Shown here piece by piece: positions 31,819-38,754 of a stretch of DNA of 64,000 nucleotides. Within the stretch, counting starts at the first letter, position 1, and each line of letters begins with the position of its first letter. A program made the translations under genes and the position numbers. The notes below the pieces were generated by a model. The model did not search any database. It was not told the DNA's origin and saw only the letters and a list, made by a program, of their open reading frames with translations. This stretch comes from a virus, in IMG/VR virus record IMGVR_UViG_3300037346_000220, positions 1-64,000 of that record, one strand, 5' to 3'.

Positions 31819-31886
31819 TAGCTTCTCCCTAAGTGTAGTAGTTCTTCGTCTGTTAGTTCCTCTAGTCTATCATTACCCTCAGACAT
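31818..31886 (-). CDS. Possible 22-residue peptide
   Basis: An acidic 22-residue frame overlaps both neighbours. It may serve only to couple translation; support is its exact fit in the gene chain. Confidence 0.3.
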   Translation of the reverse strand: MSEGNDRLEELTDEELLHLGRS

Positions 31887-31974
31887 TATGCTCTTGCTCT
31901 CCTTCACACTTGTTACAGAATGGTGTGCAATCAAAAGCACCTTCGTGGTTGGGACACTCTATTGTGTTTGTCAT
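31879..31974 (-). CDS. Tiny zinc-ribbon protein
   Basis: In the 31-residue protein, CPNHEGAFDCTPFCNKCEGEQE gives a Cys/His-rich metal site of a type frequent in phages. The -10 TATAAT of a repeat-class promoter lies 7 nt before the ATG. Function unknown. Confidence 0.55.
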   Translation of the reverse strand: MTNTIECPNHEGAFDCTPFCNKCEGEQEHNV

Positions 31975-31981
31975 AGTTCCT

Positions 31982-32005
31982 ATTATACTGTAGGGGTCAG
32001 ACATT
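31982..32005 (-). promoter_or_regulatory. AATGTCTGACCCC promoter element, copy 1
   Basis: Leftward AATGTCTGACCCC, 5 bases, then TATAAT. The TGA inside the motif is the stop codon of the gene at 31997-32188, so gene end and promoter overlap. Confidence 0.75.
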
Positions 32006-32188
32006 TATTATTTCAACGTTGATAGCGCCTAGCAAGCTAAAAGAATTACCAAGGCCCATAGCCATTATGTCTTCCGCTGTATTCTCCCTGACGTAGTCTA
32101 TCTGGTCCTCTGGAGTAAGCTCGCTAAGAACCTCATCCTCATCCACAAAGTATTCAAAAACAATACTAGCTCTTATAACCTTACTCAT
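31997..32188 (-). CDS. Small acidic hypothetical protein
   Basis: The 63-residue protein has IVFEYFVDEDEVLSELT and AEDIMAMGLGN, a pattern seen in other actinophage small proteins. Its stop lies in promoter element copy 1. Function unknown. Confidence 0.55.
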   Translation of the reverse strand: MSKVIRASIVFEYFVDEDEVLSELTPEDQIDYVRENTAEDIMAMGLGNSFSLLGAINVEIINV

Positions 32189-32307
32189 AACCCTAGCTCC
32201 TCAATAGCCTGAACAGCCATATGAGTATCCATCATACCCTCAAGGCCCAATTCATCTCTAAGATACTCACAGGTATCGTACACCCCTTGCCAGTATTCAA
32301 GATTCAT
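32185..32307 (-). CDS. Small hypothetical protein
   Basis: The 40-residue helical protein (MNLEYWQGVYDTCEYLRDEL). GGAGG lies 6 nt before this ATG and directly against an earlier one, which decides the start. Overlaps both neighbours. Confidence 0.5.
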   Translation of the reverse strand: MNLEYWQGVYDTCEYLRDELGLEGMMDTHMAVQAIEELGL

Positions 32308-32392
32308 CTTCATCCTCCAGGGTATCGTTATTAGCTATAACTGGCATACTAAAGAAATTAGTCCAGGTAGTGCCCATAGTTACTTCACTCAT
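32297..32392 (-). CDS. Tiny hypothetical protein
   Basis: The 31-residue protein (MSEVTMGTTWTNFFSMPVIA) has an acidic end, with GAGGATGAAG upstream. Overlaps both neighbours. Confidence 0.4.
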   Translation of the reverse strand: MSEVTMGTTWTNFFSMPVIANNDTLEDEDES

Positions 32393-32549
32393 CTTCATCC
32401 TCTTCCAATTCTTTTACAGTAATGTCCTCTACCTGACCAGTATACTTATAGTCCTCATAGTCCCAACCCTGTTTCTCTGCTGCCGCATAGTCCTCAGCCT
32501 CTACTTCATAGGTGTAAGATACTTCTACTGTAACTTCATAGTTTGGCAT
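32385..32549 (-). CDS. Small acidic hypothetical protein
   Basis: The 54-residue protein starts with a beta-strand pair (MPNYEVTVEVSYTYEVEA), then WDYEDYKYTG and an acidic tail. This is a common small phage fold of unknown function. Confidence 0.5.
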   Translation of the reverse strand: MPNYEVTVEVSYTYEVEAEDYAAAEKQGWDYEDYKYTGQVEDITVKELEEDEDE

Positions 32550-32746
32550 TAGTCTTCCCATTCTGATAGGTCTTCGTGTCCCTTTAGTATAGCAACGGCA
32601 TACGACATTTTATCGCTGTCGGCTAGGGTGTCAAGAACACCCCACTGGTCTTCGGTTAGCTGGTCATAAGAAAAGGTAAGCAGCATGCCACTACCGTAGT
32701 TGCCATCTTCTGAAACGTATGATTCTGGTCTGAGTGCATAGGTCAT
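32549..32746 (-). CDS. Conserved small actinophage protein
   Basis: The 65-residue protein has LRPESYVSEDGNYGSGMLLTF and DQLTEDQWGVLDTLADSDKMSY, ending HEDLSEWED; I recognise this as a recurrent actinophage early protein. ATG 32746 is chosen because GAGAGACC lies before it; an upstream frame start at 32785 lies inside the promoter. Confidence 0.65.
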   Translation of the reverse strand: MTYALRPESYVSEDGNYGSGMLLTFSYDQLTEDQWGVLDTLADSDKMSYAVAILKGHEDLSEWED

Positions 32747-32775
32747 TGGGGGGTCTCTCTTTCTTTGATAAATCA

Positions 32776-32799
32776 ATACTACCATAGGGGTCAGACATT
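32776..32799 (-). promoter_or_regulatory. AATGTCTGACCCC promoter element, copy 2
   Basis: Leftward AATGTCTGACCCC, 5 bases, TAGTAT; TTGCAT just upstream could act as a -35. Confidence 0.75.
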
Positions 32800-32831
32800 A
32801 TGCAAGCTACTTTTGGGAGTTTTTTCTAGCT

Positions 32832-32888
32832 ATCTTAATAGGTTATTTATGTTAGTAGATATATTTTAGAATGTCCTGGCGATCGACC
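32832..32888 (-). promoter_or_regulatory. ATCTTAAT / GATCGACC intergenic unit
   Basis: ATCTTAAT at 32832-32839 and GGCGATCGACC at 32878-32888, with GGCGTGTCG at 32920-32928 beyond it. It lies between the DUF932 gene end and the promoter of the next operon. Confidence 0.4.
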
Positions 32889-32933
32889 ACACTCTACCCC
32901 CAGTGTCAAACTGAGGGCAGGCGTGTCGTGAAA

Positions 32934-33929
32934 TTAGGCGTTTGCCAAAACCAACTGAAGCAAACGGTTTTTCTCTGCATTTATCATTGGGTCAAAGCCA
33001 GAAGCGGAAGCCAAGATAGACTCATTGGAACCACCACGAGCTGTGCGATACCAATCCAAACGTTCTGTCATAGCATTGAAAGCACCCCAAGCGGTTCCTG
33101 AAATAGTGTTGTTATAGTCACCCACATAAATCGCTTGGATAAGGTCAACCTTATTTCCATACTTCTTGAATGAACCCTTCTTGTCCTCGCCAACTGGGGC
33201 AGGGTATGCTAGAGCAACAATCTTGTCAAACTTATCCTTAGAGATAGTCTGCTCAATCATCTGCTTAGCCATGATGTCAAATTCATCCATGTATTTGTTA
33301 GCTAGGCCAAGAGCTTCTCTGGCTTGCTGAACCTTGCCAGAAGCGGTTGCTGTATGCCTAATCTTGAAGGACTGCTTAGCCTTACCCTTTAGGGCAACGT
33401 TCAAGGTGTTAGAGCATACAACACGAACTGGAGTAATAGAAGCTTGGATGGCAACTGAACCATCGTGGCTAGTGTTGATTAGTAAATACGTGTTGACTTT
33501 ATCGCCTACACCATTAGGGTCTAACACTGTCTGACGCTCCAAGGCTAGAGAACCGAATACTTGACGGCCACCTTTGATAGAGCCAGCTGTCTCCCAACGT
33601 CCTCCACCATCCAACATTAGGTCTCCAAAGTCAAACAAATCTTCGTTCTGCAATGGAACATAACGCTCACCAACAACGCCTAGAACATCGTTCTGCTCTT
33701 TGTCAAAAGGGTTGGTGCGTGTAACAAAAGAAAAGCTCTTGTCACTTGCAAAGCCTTCAGGAATTGCAACATCTTCTAGACGGACGTTCCAATCTGAAAG
33801 GTGTGCTAGGTCTAGCATTTCCTTAGTTGTAACTTCCTCATCAAATACGGTTCCCAATCCATGCCATGCAGGCTGACGTAGGGATGCGAATGCGGTCTGG
33901 CCATTTACTGTTTCAATTTCGTGCGACAT
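32934..33929 (-). CDS. DUF932 / phage-plasmid-like protein
   Basis: The 331-residue protein matches the DUF932 family (TIGR03299 type): AWHGLGTVFD near the start, VLGVVGERYVPLQNEDLFDF, GGRQVFGSLAL, LLINTSHDGSVAI and TPVRVVCSNTLNVAL. The family is common in phages and plasmids and its role is unknown; abundant early expression is often assumed. It has its own promoter of the repeat class. Confidence 0.88.
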   Translation of the reverse strand: MSHEIETVNGQTAFASLRQPAWHGLGTVFDEEVTTKEMLDLAHLSDWNVRLEDVAIPEGFASDKSFSFVTRTNPFDKEQNDVLGVVGERYVPLQNEDLFDFGDLMLDGGGRWETAGSIKGGRQVFGSLALERQTVLDPNGVGDKVNTYLLINTSHDGSVAIQASITPVRVVCSNTLNVALKGKAKQSFKIRHTATASGKVQQAREALGLANKYMDEFDIMAKQMIEQTISKDKFDKIVALAYPAPVGEDKKGSFKKYGNKVDLIQAIYVGDYNNTISGTAWGAFNAMTERLDWYRTARGGSNESILASASGFDPMINAEKNRLLQLVLANA

Positions 33930-33960
33930 AAGGGGTCTTCTCTCTTTGTTTGATAGTACA

Positions 33961-33984
33961 ACTATACACTAGGGGGCTGACATT
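33961..33984 (-). promoter_or_regulatory. AATGTCTGACCCC promoter element, copy 3
   Basis: Leftward AATGTCAGCCCCC, 5 bases, TATAGT, with TTGATA 17 bases before the -10. Drives the DUF932 gene. Confidence 0.72.
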
Positions 33985-33991
33985 ATCAAGG

Positions 33992-34048
33992 TCTTAATGC
34001 ACCTTCTTAAAGGGTTTTATGTAACAGTTAGATAACGAAACGCTCGAG
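33992..34048 (-). promoter_or_regulatory. TCTTAAT / CGCTCGAG unit with two phased TAAC repeats
   Basis: TCTTAAT at 33992-33998, CGCTCGAG at 34041-34048. Between them TTATGTAAC (34017-34025) and TTAGATAAC (34028-34036) lie 11 bases apart, like the repeats at 38565 and 42301. Confidence 0.45.
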
Positions 34049-34092
34049 CACAGCGAACCCCCAGGTGTCAACCCAGGGGATCAGCGTGTTGG

Positions 34093-34596
34093 CTATGCTT
34101 TTTCTAAAGTGAACGCCCAAACATAGTCATCGTTGGTTAGTCCTGCCTGTATCTCATCAAAGGTGAGAACGAGGGTAATTCCTTCATAGGTAGAAACAAA
34201 GGTTCTGTTATCTAAATTGAGGGTATAGATACCTTCACACATTAGCTCATCAAACTCAAACTCTAGGTCTAGAACAATAGGCAACATTCCATCACTAGTA
34301 GCAATCACTTCTAGAATGTCTGCGCAAGTGTTTCTTGACATAGTAGGCCAGAGCTTTTCAAACTCTTTATTGTCAAGATTTGCTTTCTCAATCCTAGCAA
34401 TTTCTAACTCCCAGACTGTATCACTCATTGTGTATAGGTTGTCAATGTTATGGGTTAGTAGTTCAATCATCTCAGGGTTACGGATAAAGTTTAGAACGGT
34501 AACGCCCGATCCAGCAGGGTAGCCATCCCATTGTCCATACTGAGAAACTACTGTGTTGCCATCTTTGATTACCTTAGTTATGTTGCGTGTTCCCAT
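34093..34596 (-). CDS. Conserved phage protein (GTRN family)
   Basis: The 167-residue protein starts GTRNITKVIKDG followed by SQYGQWDGYPAGSG, a pattern found in phages of many hosts; the second half is acidic and beta-rich. Function unknown. Confidence 0.68.
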   Translation of the reverse strand: MGTRNITKVIKDGNTVVSQYGQWDGYPAGSGVTVLNFIRNPEMIELLTHNIDNLYTMSDTVWELEIARIEKANLDNKEFEKLWPTMSRNTCADILEVIATSDGMLPIVLDLEFEFDELMCEGIYTLNLDNRTFVSTYEGITLVLTFDEIQAGLTNDDYVWAFTLEKA

Positions 34597-34627
34597 TTGG
34601 GATACCTACTTCCTTGGTTATACATAC

Positions 34628-34651
34628 AGACTAGCATTGGGGTCAGACACT
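34628..34651 (-). promoter_or_regulatory. GTGTCTGACCCC promoter element, copy 4
   Basis: Leftward GTGTCTGACCCC, 5 bases, TAGTCT, upstream of the gene at 34093-34596. Confidence 0.68.
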
Positions 34652-34709
34652 TTAGGGTGAGCAGTTTACCTAGACTTGCTCAGGTCATTCTCCCTAAACC
34701 TTTGCAGAT

Positions 34710-35156
34710 TTATAGGAACTCTATCAACGCCCCATAGGTTGAGCCAGATACTTCCTCTTGGGTGGTCATACGCAATACCTTGAGGTTTTTCTCTAGCATC
34801 TCTTTTGGAGAGTAGTGGTCACGACCATACCAAGTTCTGCGGTTAGGCTCTTGTGGCTGTTGTGGCATCTCAGGCAATCCAGCTACCGCACTTGGCTTGA
34901 ACTCAATCTGAATACGATTATCTCCATAGGTAACAACACGAATTGGAGCGTCATACTCATAGCTAATGGTATCTTTATTCAACATAACTTTGCTAATTGC
35001 AACAGCTAGGTCTATGCGATACTGCTCTTTGTCCACCTCATACTTTGCCAAGTCATCTGCATAGCTTTCAACTGATGCGTCAATGCTTGCAATCTTTGCT
35101 TCAATTTCTGCGATTAGGAGAGCTGTTGGAATCTTTACGGAAATACTTCTAGCCAT
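34710..35156 (-). CDS. Conserved phage protein with helical N-terminus
   Basis: In the 148-residue protein, residues 1-60 are a long helix (LIAEIEAKIASIDASVESYADDLAKY), followed by a beta segment and a QPQEPNRRTWYGRDHYS linker. It may form a coiled coil. Function unknown. Confidence 0.6.
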   Translation of the reverse strand: MARSISVKIPTALLIAEIEAKIASIDASVESYADDLAKYEVDKEQYRIDLAVAISKVMLNKDTISYEYDAPIRVVTYGDNRIQIEFKPSAVAGLPEMPQQPQEPNRRTWYGRDHYSPKEMLEKNLKVLRMTTQEEVSGSTYGALIEFL

Positions 35157-35200
35157 TATAGGGGGTCTGCTTTCATTAGGGGTTATTTGTTTACTTAGTA

Positions 35201-35225
35201 ATTATACAATAGGGGTAGGACATTT
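35201..35225 (-). promoter_or_regulatory. AATGTCCTACCCC promoter element, copy 5
   Basis: Leftward AATGTCCTACCCC, 5 bases, TATAAT, upstream of the gene at 34710-35156. Confidence 0.68.
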
Positions 35226-35275
35226 TAGGGGGAATAGTGAAAGGATTAGAAACTCTACTCCCCCTAAAGACTATA

Positions 35276-35428
35276 CTACTTTACAGTAGTCCAGCGAGGC
35301 TGTCCAGATACATCTAGACGAACACGACTTGTGCCGTTCTTGTTCTGAATAACTTCCTGAATTACTCCAGTAACGCCTGACTTAGCTGTGGTGAACTGTG
35401 AGCCAACAGTTAGAGTTGCATTTGACAT
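35276..35428 (-). CDS. Small conserved protein ending PRWTTV
   Basis: The 50-residue protein (MSNATLTVGSQFTTAKSGVTG) ends VSGQPRWTTV; small beta-barrel-like proteins of this kind recur in actinophages. ATG 35428 with GGAAG 6 nt upstream is preferred over a longer frame that crosses the promoter. Confidence 0.6.
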   Translation of the reverse strand: MSNATLTVGSQFTTAKSGVTGVIQEVIQNKNGTSRVRLDVSGQPRWTTVK

Positions 35429-35494
35429 AATTGCTTCCGTTCTCGCCCCAGAGGGACTATCTTGATTAGTTACCAACGACTTGTTGATAGCTCT

Positions 35495-35523
35495 ATTGTA
35501 GCTGAAATTAGAGTGAAAGTCAA
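35495..35523 (-). promoter_or_regulatory. Sigma-70-type promoter
   Basis: Leftward TTGACT (35518-35523), 17 bases, TACAAT (35495-35500). A GGTAAC...GATAAC pair with 11-base spacing lies just upstream (35532-35548). Confidence 0.7.
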
Positions 35524-35654
35524 GCCTATTTGGTAACAAAATGATAACAACTTCTAGGCTTTGTCTTCTCTTTTCCAACTACTATAACTATACCTGAGTG
35601 GGATAGGAATTGCAACTCTTAAACCTACAAAGATTTACGAGATTTTTTGTAGGT

Positions 35655-35688
35655 ATCTTAATTGACTTTATAGGATCTGTGCGCTCGG
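35655..35688 (-). promoter_or_regulatory. ATCTTAAT / GCGCTCGG intergenic unit
   Basis: ATCTTAAT at 35655-35662 and GCGCTCGG at 35681-35688, the shortest spacing in the set. Confidence 0.4.
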
Positions 35689-35741
35689 CCACAGAAGAAA
35701 AAAACAGCCAGTTTCTCGTCATGGCCAGGACGTCAGTACCC

Positions 35742-35888
35742 CTACTGAAGCTTAGTGTTTTCTATTCTCATGAAGTCTAGTTGACGTTGCATATCAACGA
35801 TGCTTTCCTCTAGGCTAACTATCTTATTGCGCATGCTTAGCAATGCTGGGTGTTGACTCTCTGTCCTAATTGGAGTTACCTTATTCAT
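35742..35888 (-). CDS. Small coiled-coil protein
   Basis: The 48-residue protein has MRNKIVSLEESIVDMQRQLDF as a likely coiled coil. GAGAGG lies before the ATG, which overlaps the previous stop region by 8 bases. Function unknown. Confidence 0.5.
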   Translation of the reverse strand: MNKVTPIRTESQHPALLSMRNKIVSLEESIVDMQRQLDFMRIENTKLQ

Positions 35889-36405
35889 GTGAACCTCTCT
35901 TTACTATCCAGATAATTGCTTGGGTTGTTCTAGGTGTTAGGCCATGGATTTTGGCAACTGCCTTTACTGCTTGGCTAAGTGCATGATAGTCACTTTGGCT
36001 AGGTGAGGACTTGGCGTGGTCAACGGCTTTCATCATCCAGACGTCTATCACAACTTGCTCTTGGTCACCTGCAATAGCCTTGGCGAATGCATTAGTCTTT
36101 AGGCCTTTTAGGGCACTAAACCCGTCAGTGAGTGATTTCTCTGCCATACGGATGTTATTCTTTAGGCAGCGGACTTCTTGCCCTAGTGAGAATGCTATGG
36201 CCCTAGCGATGTTCATGGTCCAACGCTCACGAGGTGAGAATGAACTTACAACACTGGCCCCTATCTCTAAGGTGGTCCCTAAGTTTATTGCCACTTTTTC
36301 AGCAATGCGCTCAGCGTCCATATACCAAATTGCTGCCTGCTCAACTTGGCCTAGGGTTGCTTGGGATACAAGCTTGGAGTATTTCTCAATGTAAGTTTCT
36401 AGCAT
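35881..36405 (-). CDS. Conserved phage protein (DUF7178-like)
   Basis: The 174-residue protein has SFSPRERWTMNIARA, LKGLKTNAFAKAIAGD and QVVIDVWMMKA, a pattern of a conserved actinophage family. The helical layout with K-T-x-A-F...D-x-W recalls DNA-glycosylase-like folds, but no catalytic residue is certain. Helical and basic. Confidence 0.65.
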   Translation of the reverse strand: MLETYIEKYSKLVSQATLGQVEQAAIWYMDAERIAEKVAINLGTTLEIGASVVSSFSPRERWTMNIARAIAFSLGQEVRCLKNNIRMAEKSLTDGFSALKGLKTNAFAKAIAGDQEQVVIDVWMMKAVDHAKSSPSQSDYHALSQAVKAVAKIHGLTPRTTQAIIWIVKRGSHE

Positions 36406-36465
36406 TTGGGGTAAGTCTCTCTGTAGGGGTTATAGATTATAGCTTAGCATGTTCTCAGCTGTTTG

Positions 36466-36735
36466 TCAACTATCTTCCGAACACCATGCGCCTAAGTAGT
36501 ATGAACTAATAACATTCCTGGCAGACACCTCGGTATTGCCCCTAAAGCTTACACCTTGCGGCAACGGTATTAGTTTATCTAATTCATCTTCCCAATAAGC
36601 GTCAATAGCTGTTATTGCCGTAGGTATCATCTGACGTGGAATTGGAGGATAGCAATTGCTACTAAAGTGGATAGCTATCTGATTCTCTAGGCTCATGCCT
36701 TGCTCTTGCAATTCTATCGCTGTCATCATTCCCAT
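36466..36735 (-). CDS. Conserved small phage protein
   Basis: The 89-residue protein has IAIHFSSNCYPPIPRQMIPTAITAIDAYWE, which I associate with actinophage early regions. GGAGG lies 7 nt before the ATG, which overlaps the previous stop by one base. Confidence 0.62.
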   Translation of the reverse strand: MGMMTAIELQEQGMSLENQIAIHFSSNCYPPIPRQMIPTAITAIDAYWEDELDKLIPLPQGVSFRGNTEVSARNVISSYYLGAWCSEDS

Positions 36736-36929
36736 TATTTTACCTCCACGTATTCCATAGCAACCCTCAAAAGGTTGTCGTAGTCTCCCGACATACTGGC
36801 AGAAAGATACTCGCTAATTTCTGAAGCGGTTGCTCCAGACTTTTTTAGTGCAGACTTTACCGCTCCCATTACCGCAAAAGCGTTTCCATCACGACCTGTT
36901 AGTTGAACTACTACATCGTATTTTGCCAT
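36735..36929 (-). CDS. Conserved small phage protein (LTGRDGNAF family)
   Basis: The 64-residue protein has VVQLTGRDGNAFAVMGAVKSALKK and SGDYDNLLRVAMEYVEV, a very common family in actinophages and other phages. Function unknown. Driven by promoter element copy 6. Confidence 0.75.
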   Translation of the reverse strand: MAKYDVVVQLTGRDGNAFAVMGAVKSALKKSGATASEISEYLSASMSGDYDNLLRVAMEYVEVK

Positions 36930-36954
36930 TTTGTATCCTTTCGGTTATAAAATA

Positions 36955-36978
36955 ATCATACATCAGGGGTCAGACATT
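36955..36978 (-). promoter_or_regulatory. AATGTCTGACCCC promoter element, copy 6
   Basis: Leftward AATGTCTGACCCC, 5 bases, TATGAT, then AAAGGAT before ATG 36929. Confidence 0.75.
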
Positions 36979-36982
36979 TTAC

Positions 36983-37129
36983 CTAGAACTCTAGGTCATA
37001 TTTCAAGAGCACCCTATCAAAAGCATCATCAAGTTTCTGAAGATCCGCCATCAAAGCATCACGCTGTTCTCGATCCATTTCTTTCACTTCACTCATTGGA
37101 AGTGACATTTCCCAAAATTCTTTTCTCAT
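36983..37129 (-). CDS. Small helical protein
   Basis: The 48-residue protein (MRKEFWEMSLPMSEVKEMDR) is helical and charged, with GGAG upstream. The stop lies a few bases before promoter element copy 6. Confidence 0.5.
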   Translation of the reverse strand: MRKEFWEMSLPMSEVKEMDREQRDALMADLQKLDDAFDRVLLKYDLEF

Positions 37130-37326
37130 TTTATCTCCTCTAGGGTAAAGTCATACTCATCGCCACCTGCGAGAGCGTGTTCAAACTCATTTTGATTACT
37201 AAAATAAAAGAAGATACCGTCATCATCCTCACCCTCAGTCCACTCGGCATCAATAGCGACGGTAGCTAGGAAACCCTCTCCTGGAGTATCTTTCCATTCA
37301 ACCAATACCCTCTTGTATTCAGTCAT
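37126..37326 (-). CDS. Small acidic protein
   Basis: The 66-residue protein (YKRVLVEWKDTPGEGFLATVA) is beta-rich with an acidic end. ATG 37326 overlaps the previous stop by 8 bases and has AGGAG close by; the longer frame to 37389 would sit inside that gene. Confidence 0.55.
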   Translation of the reverse strand: MTEYKRVLVEWKDTPGEGFLATVAIDAEWTEGEDDDGIFFYFSNQNEFEHALAGGDEYDFTLEEIK

Positions 37327-37486
37327 CACTCCTGCTTTCTTTGATAGCTTTATAGTTGTTAGACTGCCTTGAACCCTTATACTTATCAACTTGCGCTACT
37401 AGGTGAGGGTTCTTCAGTATGTTGTAAAATAACGCCTGGCTTTCAACCTTGCGCCTTGCCTCGTTGTATCTTCCTAATTTGCTCAT
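37319..37486 (-). CDS. Small basic protein
   Basis: The 55-residue protein (MSKLGRYNEARRKVESQALF) is basic and helical. TATAGT of promoter element copy 7 ends 6 nt before the ATG, predicting a leaderless mRNA. Confidence 0.55.
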   Translation of the reverse strand: MSKLGRYNEARRKVESQALFYNILKNPHLVAQVDKYKGSRQSNNYKAIKESRSDD

Positions 37487-37492
37487 AGTGAA

Positions 37493-37517
37493 ACTATAAC
37501 ACAGGGGTCAGACATTT
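37493..37517 (-). promoter_or_regulatory. AATGTCTGACCCC promoter element, copy 7
   Basis: Leftward AATGTCTGACCCC, 5 bases, TATAGT, 6 nt before ATG 37486. Confidence 0.75.
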
Positions 37518-37535
37518 TGGGAAGGAATTTTTCCT

Positions 37536-37585
37536 ATCTTAATTAACTCATCTTAATTAGTTGTCTAATCGTTATAAACGCTCGG
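37536..37585 (-). promoter_or_regulatory. Double ATCTTAAT / CGCTCGG unit
   Basis: ATCTTAAT at 37536-37543 and again at 37550-37557, then CGCTCGG at 37579-37585. Confidence 0.42.
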
Positions 37586-37690
37586 GCAGAAAAAAATAGC
37601 ACCCAAGGTGAAAGGATTAGAAACTCCCTGGGCACTACTTCTTCTGGGTGGCTTGGTTAGATCGTTTCAGGACCTCACCCAATTATTCCC

Positions 37691-37822
37691 CTAATTAGGA
37701 GGAATAAAACTTGAACGCTTAGTTGAGAAATACTTACGCTTAGCATAGCCAAGAGTGACAAGGACTGCCACAGACACTAGGACTAAGTCTACTAGCAAGT
37801 TGAAACCATTGTAAAAAATCAT
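37691..37822 (-). CDS. Small single-pass membrane protein
   Basis: The 43-residue protein has a hydrophobic helix (LLVDLVLVSVAVLVTLGY) and a basic tail. GAAGG upstream; the start overlaps the preceding stop. Confidence 0.5.
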   Translation of the reverse strand: MIFYNGFNLLVDLVLVSVAVLVTLGYAKRKYFSTKRSSFIPPN

Positions 37823-37929
37823 TAGTTACCTTCTTTCGTTGTGAATAGTTTATCAGGGGTATCAGACAACATTAGCTCTATCTTGAAGATTAGCTCCTCA
37901 AGGGTTTCTGTGCTTAGGCGCTCAGGCAT
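37822..37929 (-). CDS. Tiny helical protein
   Basis: The 35-residue protein (MPERLSTETLEELIFKIELM) overlaps both neighbours by a few bases. Function unknown. Confidence 0.4.
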   Translation of the reverse strand: MPERLSTETLEELIFKIELMLSDTPDKLFTTKEGN

Positions 37930-38080
37930 AACCAAGCTCTCTAAGCTCTACGGGAAAGTCTTCACCTAGATAGTCTACAGCGTCTAACACTAGCATTACT
38001 CCGTCATACTCGTTGCAGCCAGAACACACATAGAACTCTACTGTGTCTAGGCAATACACGCACAATTTCATTTCATTCAT
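37922..38080 (-). CDS. Small zinc-ribbon protein
   Basis: The 52-residue protein has CVYCLDTVEFYVCSGC as a four-Cys zinc ribbon followed by an acidic helix. AAGGATAAG upstream. Function unknown. Confidence 0.55.
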   Translation of the reverse strand: MNEMKLCVYCLDTVEFYVCSGCNEYDGVMLVLDAVDYLGEDFPVELRELGYA

Positions 38081-38107
38081 TACTTATCCTTTCGTTGTTA
38101 TAAGCTT

Positions 38108-38131
38108 AGCTTAGCACGGGGGTCTGACATT
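38108..38131 (-). promoter_or_regulatory. AATGTCAGACCCC promoter element, copy 8
   Basis: Leftward AATGTCAGACCCC, 5 bases, TAAGCT. The stop codon of the gene at 38130-38261 directly abuts it. Confidence 0.68.
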
Positions 38132-38261
38132 ATAGACAGCCCACGTTCACAGTAAATTCTTCAACGCTAAAGGCACACTTTGGGCACAGGGCGTTCACTG
38201 TGTCGTCTATTAGCAATACAGCTTCGGTTGCCTTGGCAAACTTACAAAATCCACAGTTCAT
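38130..38261 (-). CDS. Small zinc-ribbon protein
   Basis: The 43-residue protein has CGFCKFAK and CPKCAFS as a four-Cys site. AAAGGATGAT upstream. Function unknown. Confidence 0.55.
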   Translation of the reverse strand: MNCGFCKFAKATEAVLLIDDTVNALCPKCAFSVEEFTVNVGCL

Positions 38262-38286
38262 TTATCATCCTTTTCGTTATAGGTTT

Positions 38287-38310
38287 ATCTTAGCACAGGG
38301 GTCTGACATT
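38287..38310 (-). promoter_or_regulatory. AATGTCAGACCCC promoter element, copy 9
   Basis: Leftward AATGTCAGACCCC, 5 bases, TAAGAT, directly after the stop of the gene at 38311-38505. Confidence 0.7.
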
Positions 38311-38505
38311 TTAGGTTGCTCTGCCAGAAAGAAGATAGTCAATTTCTTCTTCCCTAGCCAAATCGTTGTTATGTTCCCAAAGCTTGTTGTGAACGGATAG
38401 TGTGTGGCTAGTCTTCCACGCCTTAGCGTCAAGATAGTAGGTGGTGCTTAGTTCCTGAGTAAATCCACAGCCGTTGCAGGTGGTCTTGCGATACATTTTT
38501 GTCAT
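38311..38505 (-). CDS. Small protein with N-terminal zinc knuckle
   Basis: The 64-residue protein has CNGCGFTQ at residues 10-17 and HTLSVHNKLWEHNN that could complete a zinc site. AAAGGATGATC upstream. Function unknown. Confidence 0.55.
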   Translation of the reverse strand: MTKMYRKTTCNGCGFTQELSTTYYLDAKAWKTSHTLSVHNKLWEHNNDLAREEEIDYLLSGRAT

Positions 38506-38564
38506 TGATCATCCTTTGCGTTATAGGTATAACCTATCACACATCTGACCCAATAGCAAGTCTA

Positions 38565-38606
38565 TTAGGTAACAGTTAGGTAACGTTTATGTAACGTTTA
38601 GGTAAC
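38565..38606. repeat. Four phased repeats of TTAGGTAAC
   Basis: TTAGGTAAC begins at 38565, 38576, 38587 (one mismatch, TTATGTAAC) and 38598, exactly 11 bases apart, so all copies face the same side of the helix. This looks like an iteron-type binding site. Confidence 0.65.
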
Positions 38607-38636
38607 ATCTATTAGTTTTGGGAATAAACTTTTCCC

Positions 38637-38706
38637 ATCTTAATTTGGGAGATCTTAAATACATTCTTAAGCTTATTTGGGGAATAAATCTATAGTGGGC
38701 GCTCGA
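38637..38706 (-). promoter_or_regulatory. ATCTTAAT / GCGCTCGA unit
   Basis: ATCTTAAT at 38637-38644, ATCTTAAA at 38652-38659, GCGCTCGA at 38699-38706; CGACACGCCG follows at 38729-38738. Confidence 0.42.
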
Positions 38707-38728
38707 AAAAAAATCGGCAAATGTCAAG

Positions 38729-38738
38729 CGACACGCCG
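38729..38738 (-). promoter_or_regulatory. CGGCGTGTCG box, copy 1
   Basis: In the leftward sense CGGCGTGTCG is followed by CTTGACA. Further copies at 38943-38952, 39198-39207 and 39914-39923 are also each followed within 1-3 bases by a TTGA -35-like sequence; a further partial copy lies in inverse orientation at 32920-32928. Confidence 0.5.
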
Positions 38739-38754
38739 TGGAGAAATAAACTAT

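Noticed and set aside
37855-37875. Another copy of the AATGTCTGACCCC element
   Set aside because: The match is interrupted by insertions, lies inside a small gene and has no -10 at the 5-nt distance.
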